A DNA stretch of 10,383 nucleotides from JBMOLL01 sp049325415 (lineage in GTDB: Bacteria; Bacteroidota; Bacteroidia; Bacteroidales; GCA-2748055): positions 1 to 10,383 of the forward strand of contig JBMOLL010000070.1 in NCBI GenBank assembly GCA_049325415.1. The letters are read 5' to 3'. The notes under the pieces were generated by a model. The model was not told the origin of the DNA. It saw nothing but the letters and a program-made list of their open reading frames with translations, and made no database searches. The translations under genes were made by a program, and so were the position numbers. Below are positions 5,569 through 10,383 of this stretch, piece after piece (position 1 is the stretch's first letter; every line of letters begins with the position of its first letter).

Positions 5569-8568
5569 ATGAATCAAAATACAGGGAGCGAATCAAAGGA
5601 CGATCAGATTGAAAAGGGGAAGGTTTCAGTTCAGCAACATGAGTTGGACCGGCTGGCCGGGTTGCTCGACGGTGAACTCTTTACCAGGGAAGCCCTGCGA
5701 CGGATTTATTCCACCGATGCCTCAGCCTATCGCGAAATGCCGCTGGCTGTTGCCCGTCCAAAGCATGAAAAGGATATCCGGACGCTTGTCCTGTTTGCGC
5801 GGGGATCAGGTATTTCGCTGATACCCAGGGCAGCAGGCACTTCTCTTGCCGGGCAGGTCGTCGGGAACGGAATTGTGGTGGATATCTCCCGCCATATGAC
5901 AGAGATCCTCGAAATTAATCCGGAAGAACGCCGGGCCAGGGTTCAGCCCGGGGTCATTCTCGATGAACTGAATCTGATACTGAAACCCTACGGACTGTTT
6001 TTCAGTCCCGAAACGTCGACCTCCAACCGTTGCATGATCGGGGGCATGATCGGGAACAACAGTTGTGGTTCCCATTCCCTGGTTTACGGGTCGACACGCG
6101 ACCACCTGATATCGGTCAGGGGACTGCTGAGCGATGGCACTGTCGCAGAATTCGGTCCGCTATCCGAAAACGAATTTGAGGTAAAGAAAAAACTGCCGGG
6201 ACTGGAGGGAGAAATTTATCGCGGAGTGGATGATCTTCTGCATGATCCACATAACCAGAAAGCGATCAGGGAAGAATTCCCCGATCCCCGTGTTTCGAGG
6301 AGAAACACAGGATACGCCCTGGATGAACTTCTGGACACTAAACGCTACACAACTGATAATGCCCGATATACAGACTTCAACCTGTCGAGACTGATTGCTG
6401 GTTCGGAAGGAACGCTGATGCTTGTCACAGAAGCCACCCTGCACCTTGACCCGCTGCCACCACCGGTAAAGTTACTGGTGCCTGTGCACCTGAACACGGT
6501 GATGGAAGCCATCCGGGCCAACCTGGTGGCACTCAGCCATCATCCCGTTGCCGTGGAACTTATGGACCGGACCATCCTTGACTGTACCAAAGGGAATATC
6601 ACCCAGCGCAGGAACAGGTTTTTTGTTGAAGGAGATCCGGGAGCCATTCTGATAGTTGAATTTGCCGGGCACACCATAGAAGAGTTGCTCCAGGCTGCGC
6701 AAATGATGGAACAGGAGATGAGGGGTGCCGGGCTTGGATATCACTTTCCACGGGTCAGCGGTGCAGACATTTCCAGGGTCTGGGCACTTCGAAAAGCCGG
6801 ACTTGGTGTATTATCCAATATTAAAGGTGATGGAAAACCCGTGTCGGTGATCGAGGATACCAGCGTAAGGGTAGACCAACTGGAAGCTTATATTTCCGAT
6901 TTCAATGTATTGCTTGAAAAATACGGTTTAAGTTGCGTTTATCATGCCCACATCTCGGTAGGAGAGCTGCATCTGCGTCCTGTTCTGAACCTGAAATCGC
7001 CTGAGGATGTTGAACTTTTTCACACTATTGCCCTTGAAACAGCCCGGCTGGTTAAGAAGTACAGGGGATCGCTGAGCGGTGAGCACGGCGACGGCAGGCT
7101 GAGAGGCGAATTTATACCGATTATTGTCGGCGAACACAATATGAGCCTGATGAGGGCTGTCAAGAAACTCTGGGATCCCGCTACGGTTTTTAACCGGGGA
7201 AAAATCACCGACAGTCCCCCGATGAACAGTTTTCTCAGGTATGAGCCCGGCCGGGAGGTGCCTGAGCCGGAGACTATTTTCGATTTCTCAGAATCGGGAG
7301 GGATCATTCGTCATATCGAACAATGCAACGGATCGGCCGACTGCCGGAAGACCGAGCTTACAGGAGGCACCATGTGTCCGAGTTATATGGCCACGAGGGA
7401 GGAATGGAATACGACCAGGGCAAGAGCCAATATTCTCCGGGAATATCTGTCGGATACCCGGAAGATCAATCCGTTTGATCATCGGGAGATCTACGAGGTG
7501 CTAGATCAGTGTCTTTCCTGCAAAGCCTGTAAATCGGAATGTCCGTCGAGTGTGGATATGGCCCGTCTCAAAGCCGAATTCCTGCAGCACTGGTACGATC
7601 AGCACGGAATTCCGATAAGAACCCGGATGATTGCATATATCAGCACGATCAACAGGCTGGGATCACTCTGGCCCTGGCTTTTTAACGGTATGCTGGGGCA
7701 GCGCTCGTTTTCTGCTCTGATCAGCAGATTGACCGGATTCGCAACTGAAAGATCACTGCCCCGGCTCAGCAGTCACCGGTTCTCAGCCTGGTGCAGGAGC
7801 CATCTTGAGGGTATGAACCGGGCATTGCCTGCAGATGCCCCGCTGGTATACTATTTTGTGGATGAATTTACTGAATACAATGATGCTGAGATTGGAATCA
7901 TCACGGTACGACTGCTCAACAGGCTAGGAATCAGGGTGCAGGCCATTACCGGACTTGACAGTGCACGGACCTTTATCTCCAAGGGCCTCATCCGGACGGC
8001 GCAAAAGCATGTCAGGAAGAATCTGCGGATACTGAAGGAGCTGATTACGGAGGAGAGCCCTATGATCGGAACGGAGCCATCCGCCATTCTGGGCTTCAGG
8101 GATGAATACCCCGACCTTGCCGGACCCGAATTGAAGGAAGAAGCCTTGAAACTTAGCCCGAAGACTTTAATGCTGGAGGAATACCTTGTGAAAGGTATGG
8201 AAAACGGACTGATCAGAAAAGACCAGTTTACTTCAGAAAAGCGACTGATCAGGCTGCATGGCCACTGTCAGCAGAAGGCTGTGGCATCCACCGGAGCCAC
8301 AATTGCCATGTTGTCCATACCTGAGAATTACAGCGTTAGCGAGATACCCTCCGGTTGTTGCGGGATGGCAGGCTCTTTCGGCTATGAAAAGGAACATTAT
8401 GCACTTTCCATGAAAGTAGGAGAGCTCGTACTCTTCCCTGATATCCGGAAAAATTCTGACAGGTACGATATAGTGGCAGCCGGAACCAGCTGTCGTCACC
8501 AGATCAAGGACGGCACCGGTGTAGCTGCAAGGCATCCTGCAGAAATTCTATATGAAGCACTGGCATAA
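5569..8568 (+). CDS. FAD-binding and Fe-S-binding dehydrogenase, YdiJ-like (D-2-hydroxyglutarate or D-lactate type)
   Basis: Oxidises a D-2-hydroxy acid to the 2-oxo acid, passing electrons through FAD and Fe-S clusters to a membrane or soluble acceptor. Its 999 residues are a GlcD-GlcF type fusion. Residues about 55-190 form the FAD_binding_4 domain (PRAAGTSLAGQ 86-96, GGMIGNNSCGS 158-168). Residues about 200-545 form the FAD-oxidase C domain, ending with SGEHGDGR (503-510). Two Fe-S motifs follow: Cys586, Cys592, Cys603 and Cys648-x2-Cys-x2-Cys-x3-Cys658. The C-terminal CCG-type region has HGHCQQKA (897-904), SGCCGMAG (928-935) and Cys975. The earlier CCG-like module (about 758-845) lacks its cysteines, with LDSAR at 796-800. 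Length and layout fit E. coli YdiJ (1018 aa), a family with reported D-2-hydroxyglutarate dehydrogenase activity; D-lactate or glycolate are the main alternatives. The upstream DUF1338 gene favours 2-hydroxyglutarate. It has no signal peptide. Confidence 0.92.
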   Translation: MNQNTGSESKDDQIEKGKVSVQQHELDRLAGLLDGELFTREALRRIYSTDASAYREMPLAVARPKHEKDIRTLVLFARGSGISLIPRAAGTSLAGQVVGNGIVVDISRHMTEILEINPEERRARVQPGVILDELNLILKPYGLFFSPETSTSNRCMIGGMIGNNSCGSHSLVYGSTRDHLISVRGLLSDGTVAEFGPLSENEFEVKKKLPGLEGEIYRGVDDLLHDPHNQKAIREEFPDPRVSRRNTGYALDELLDTKRYTTDNARYTDFNLSRLIAGSEGTLMLVTEATLHLDPLPPPVKLLVPVHLNTVMEAIRANLVALSHHPVAVELMDRTILDCTKGNITQRRNRFFVEGDPGAILIVEFAGHTIEELLQAAQMMEQEMRGAGLGYHFPRVSGADISRVWALRKAGLGVLSNIKGDGKPVSVIEDTSVRVDQLEAYISDFNVLLEKYGLSCVYHAHISVGELHLRPVLNLKSPEDVELFHTIALETARLVKKYRGSLSGEHGDGRLRGEFIPIIVGEHNMSLMRAVKKLWDPATVFNRGKITDSPPMNSFLRYEPGREVPEPETIFDFSESGGIIRHIEQCNGSADCRKTELTGGTMCPSYMATREEWNTTRARANILREYLSDTRKINPFDHREIYEVLDQCLSCKACKSECPSSVDMARLKAEFLQHWYDQHGIPIRTRMIAYISTINRLGSLWPWLFNGMLGQRSFSALISRLTGFATERSLPRLSSHRFSAWCRSHLEGMNRALPADAPLVYYFVDEFTEYNDAEIGIITVRLLNRLGIRVQAITGLDSARTFISKGLIRTAQKHVRKNLRILKELITEESPMIGTEPSAILGFRDEYPDLAGPELKEEALKLSPKTLMLEEYLVKGMENGLIRKDQFTSEKRLIRLHGHCQQKAVASTGATIAMLSIPENYSVSEIPSGCCGMAGSFGYEKEHYALSMKVGELVLFPDIRKNSDRYDIVAAGTSCRHQIKDGTGVAARHPAEILYEALA

Positions 8569-8585
8569 CAACATACAGCAAGGTT

Positions 8586-9905
8586 ATGAAAAAAGGAGTA
8601 CAGGATCAGAAAGCTAAAAGAAAACGAATTCCCTTATGGGCAAGGATCTTTATAGGGATGGGAATAGGGATCCTGGTTGGTCTGATTGCGGTCTGGACCA
8701 GCCAGGAGAAACTCGTTAGTGACTGGATTAAGCCCTGGGGAAATATCTTTCTTAAACTACTGAAAGTCATAGCTGTACCGCTTATTTTCGTTTCACTTGT
8801 CAAGGGCATTGCCAGTCTGACCGACATCAGCAAACTCTCACGGATCGGGCTGAAAACAATTTCCATCTACATCATCACTACGCTGTTTGCCACCTCCATC
8901 GGGCTTATACTGGTGAACAGCTTTAAGCCCGGAAAGGTTTTTCCTGAGGAGAAACGACAGGAATACAGGGAACGCTTCGCCGGCGATATCACGCTCAGGC
9001 AGCAGGATGCGGATGAGCTCAGGGAAAAGTCGCCTCTGAGGTTTTTCGAGGACCTGGTGCCCGAGAATATCATCGACTCGGCGAGTGACAACGGAAATAT
9101 GCTACAGGTCATCTTTTTTGCCATCCTTTTTGCCATTGCCCTGATTCTGGTTCCCGGGAAGGAGACAGGTGTGGTCAAAGACTTCTTTGACGGACTCAAT
9201 AGCGTGATCCTTAAGATAATAGATATCATTATGCAGTTTGCCCCGATCGGGGTAATGGCCTTGATGAGCGGTCTGATCGTGGATTTTTCCGGGGACCTGG
9301 ATCTGTTCTCGGCCCTTGGACTTTATATGATAACGACCATTACAGGCCTGTTTATCATTTTACTGCTGGTCTATCCGCTGATCATGCTGCTGATCAACCG
9401 GGTTCCGCCACTTAAGTTCCTCCGGGGAATACTGCCGGCCCAGCTGGTCGCTTTTTCCACGAGTTCCAGTGCAGCTACCCTGCCGGTTACAATGAAGCAG
9501 GTGACGGGTGAATTCAGGGTCTCAAAAACGGTGGCTAATTTTGTGCTTCCTATTGGTGTAACGGTAAATATGGACGGAACCAGTTGCTACCAGGCCATTG
9601 CGGCAGTATTTATCGCCCAGGTCTTTGGTATTGAACTGACGGTTTCCCAGCAACTGCTTATAATCCTGACCGCAACGGTTGCCTCTATCGGAACTCCCGG
9701 GATCCCGGGGGGAAGTATTGTTATGTTGATCATCGTCCTGAATTCAGTCGGGATTCCAGTCGAAGGGCTTGCCCTGATCCTTGGAGTGGACCGGCCACTT
9801 GATATGCTGCGCACCGTGGTGAATATAACCGGCGATGCAACGGTAGCCACCATGGTAGCCAGGAGCGAGGGGGAGATAGAGGCTGAAACGGAAAATCTGC
9901 CCTGA
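8586..9905 (+). CDS. Dicarboxylate/amino acid:cation symporter (DAACS family)
   Basis: Inner-membrane, Na+- or H+-driven uptake carrier of the GltP/GltPh/DctA family (PF00375). All hallmarks are present in 439 residues: eight membrane helices with two re-entrant hairpins, the serine-rich HP1 tip STSSSAATLP (291-300), the cation motif NMDGT in TM7 (328-332), the HP2 segment GTPGIPGG (369-376), and TM8 with Asp402, Asp406, Arg409, Thr410, Asn413 and Asp417. These align, at a constant offset of 12, with GltPh Asp390, Asp394, Arg397, Thr398, Asn401 and Asp405. Arg409 binds the side-chain carboxylate in GltPh, so an acidic amino acid or dicarboxylate is expected, not a neutral amino acid. A charged stretch of about 50 residues (113-165) between TM3 and TM4 is longer than in GltPh. 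It starts 17 bp after the dehydrogenase stop and is very likely cotranscribed. The substrate could be glutamate, aspartate, a C4 acid or 2-hydroxyglutarate. Confidence 0.94.
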   Translation: MKKGVQDQKAKRKRIPLWARIFIGMGIGILVGLIAVWTSQEKLVSDWIKPWGNIFLKLLKVIAVPLIFVSLVKGIASLTDISKLSRIGLKTISIYIITTLFATSIGLILVNSFKPGKVFPEEKRQEYRERFAGDITLRQQDADELREKSPLRFFEDLVPENIIDSASDNGNMLQVIFFAILFAIALILVPGKETGVVKDFFDGLNSVILKIIDIIMQFAPIGVMALMSGLIVDFSGDLDLFSALGLYMITTITGLFIILLLVYPLIMLLINRVPPLKFLRGILPAQLVAFSTSSSAATLPVTMKQVTGEFRVSKTVANFVLPIGVTVNMDGTSCYQAIAAVFIAQVFGIELTVSQQLLIILTATVASIGTPGIPGGSIVMLIIVLNSVGIPVEGLALILGVDRPLDMLRTVVNITGDATVATMVARSEGEIEAETENLP

Positions 9906-10068
9906 TCAGGAAAACAAGAACGCAATTTTTTGGGTTTTGATCAGTTCCGGGTGGATTCACAGGTCGGTAAAGGACCGTAATATACTTAATAAACTACTGA
10001 ATTACTGTATTATAGGCTGTATTTACCGGATTTTTAACCTTTTCACAGGGGCATGGCATGCATGGAGA

Positions 10069-10115
10069 CCGGGAATACGCTAAAATATTCCCTTCAGGAG
10101 AAGATAAATTCCCGG
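10069..10115. other. Overlapping inverted repeats forming alternative hairpins
   Basis: CCGGGAAT at 10069-10076 can pair with ATTCCCGG at 10108-10115 (8 bp, 31-nt loop). The overlapping GGGAATA at 10071-10077 can instead pair with TATTCCC at 10086-10092 (7 bp, 8-nt loop). The two structures exclude each other. The outer arm is followed by a T-rich stretch (TATTTTTAAT, 10121-10130), so it weakly resembles an attenuator. The repeats are seen directly; any function is inferred. Confidence 0.35.
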
Positions 10116-10219
10116 ATAGTTATTTTTAATGCTCGCAGTCCGCAATCTAAAGCAGTAAAATGTTAGAAGGGCAGGAGGGAAGTGTGCTGCCTGACTTTTA
10201 TCCGCTCTGAATATGCAAA

Positions 10220-10234
10220 TTTACAGACGTAAAC
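10220..10234. promoter_or_regulatory. Operator-like palindrome, copy 1
   Basis: TTTAC-AGAC-GTAAA (10220-10233) followed by C. It shares 14 of 16 bases with the copy at 10299-10314. A further inverted half-site GTTTAC lies at 10244-10249, so GTAAAC/GTTTAC also form an inverted repeat across 9 bp. On the minus strand the site overlaps TAAATTTG (10223-10216), an exact TAnnTTTG match. Likely a binding site for a dimeric regulator; the regulator is unknown. Confidence 0.4.
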
Positions 10235-10298
10235 ATTATCTTGGTTTACACAATGCAACATCACCGGGATTCAAAATCAACAATCAAACCAGCAACAC

Positions 10299-10313
10299 TT
10301 TACAAAAGTAAAC
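10299..10313. promoter_or_regulatory. Operator-like palindrome, copy 2
   Basis: TTTAC-AAAA-GTAAA (10299-10312) followed by C, the second copy of the palindrome, 79 bp downstream of the first and 49 bp before the ATG at 10362. On the minus strand its centre reads TACTTTTG (10310-10303), another exact TAnnTTTG match. The position fits control of a gene starting at or beyond the right edge. Confidence 0.4.
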
Positions 10314-10383
10314 AAACAGGCCAGGTGGTTTCATTTTAAAAGCTTCAGTTCATAAATAACTATGAATCAGATATATATTAACA

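Larger units (their letters stand above)
9906..10383. other. Non-coding right end, 478 bp
   Basis: No reading frame here looks like a real protein. The symporter stop is not followed by a convincing terminator; short inverted repeats near 9901-9942 (TGATCA copies) have no proper T-run. The left part holds overlapping inverted repeats (10069-10115) and a small GGCAG/CTGCC hairpin (10170-10191). The right part, from about 10215, becomes A-rich and carries two matching palindromes, typical of a regulatory region. An ATG at 10362 opens a frame of only seven visible codons (MNQIYIN) and could be the next gene's start. Confidence 0.6.

Noticed and set aside
9901..9945. TGATCA repeats after the symporter as a terminator
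   Set aside because: The inverted repeat is A+T-rich with a long loop, and no T-run follows the second arm, so it does not meet the criteria for an intrinsic terminator.
10048..10065. GCATGGCATGCATGG repeated GCATG units
   Set aside because: Three overlapping short units; too short to be called a repeat array or a replication or attachment site.
10160..10210. 16-codon frame MLEGQEGSVLPDFYPL, as a possible leader peptide
   Set aside because: Too short to judge, no ribosome binding site, and no repeated regulatory codons typical of leader peptides.
10362..10383. Start of a rightward gene (MNQIYIN)
   Set aside because: Only seven codons are visible and there is no ribosome binding site or clear promoter directly upstream, so it is not listed as a gene.
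1..10383. Defence system, phage, CRISPR or other mobile island
   Set aside because: All genes belong to core metabolic families with similar base composition, and no repeats, integrase, transposase or tRNA boundary is visible.

Overview
The window looks like an ordinary chromosomal stretch from an anaerobic or facultative member of the Bacteroidota. The basis is circumstantial: fermentative acyl-phosphate genes, weak or absent Shine-Dalgarno sequences, and at least one exact match to the Bacteroidota -7 promoter element TAnnTTTG. Base composition is near 50% G+C by eye. I see no insertion sequence, phage gene, CRISPR array, tRNA or rRNA.

Left half (1-4492, all on the minus strand, so transcription runs from right to left): pta and ackA form one pair, followed by a strong intrinsic terminator (about 2171-2203). 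Beyond it lie two different phosphate butyryltransferase-family genes (1249-2145 and 317-1243) and the first 104 codons of butyrate kinase (312 down to the window edge). Acetyl-CoA goes through acetyl phosphate to acetate plus ATP in the first pair. Butyryl-CoA, or isobutyryl/isovaleryl-CoA, goes through its acyl phosphate to the acid plus ATP in the second set. The block therefore collects substrate-level ATP formation from short-chain acyl-CoAs.

Right half (4658-9905, plus strand), divergent from pta: a short DUF1338 protein of the HglS/YdcJ family (2-oxoadipate dioxygenase/decarboxylase), a 999-residue FAD plus Fe-S dehydrogenase with YdiJ/GlcD-GlcF architecture, and a dicarboxylate/amino acid:cation symporter only 17 bp downstream. 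HglS makes D-2-hydroxyglutarate from 2-oxoadipate, and YdiJ-type enzymes include D-2-hydroxyglutarate dehydrogenases. The simplest reading is a two-step route from 2-oxoadipate (lysine breakdown) to 2-oxoglutarate with a linked carboxylate transporter. The enzyme families are seen in the sequence; the route is inferred.

Right end (9906-10383): no supported gene in 478 bp. This stretch holds a pair of mutually exclusive hairpins (10069-10115) and two near-identical palindromes of the form TTTAC-N4-GTAAA, 79 bp apart, that look like operator sites. A gene might begin at 10362, but only seven codons are visible.
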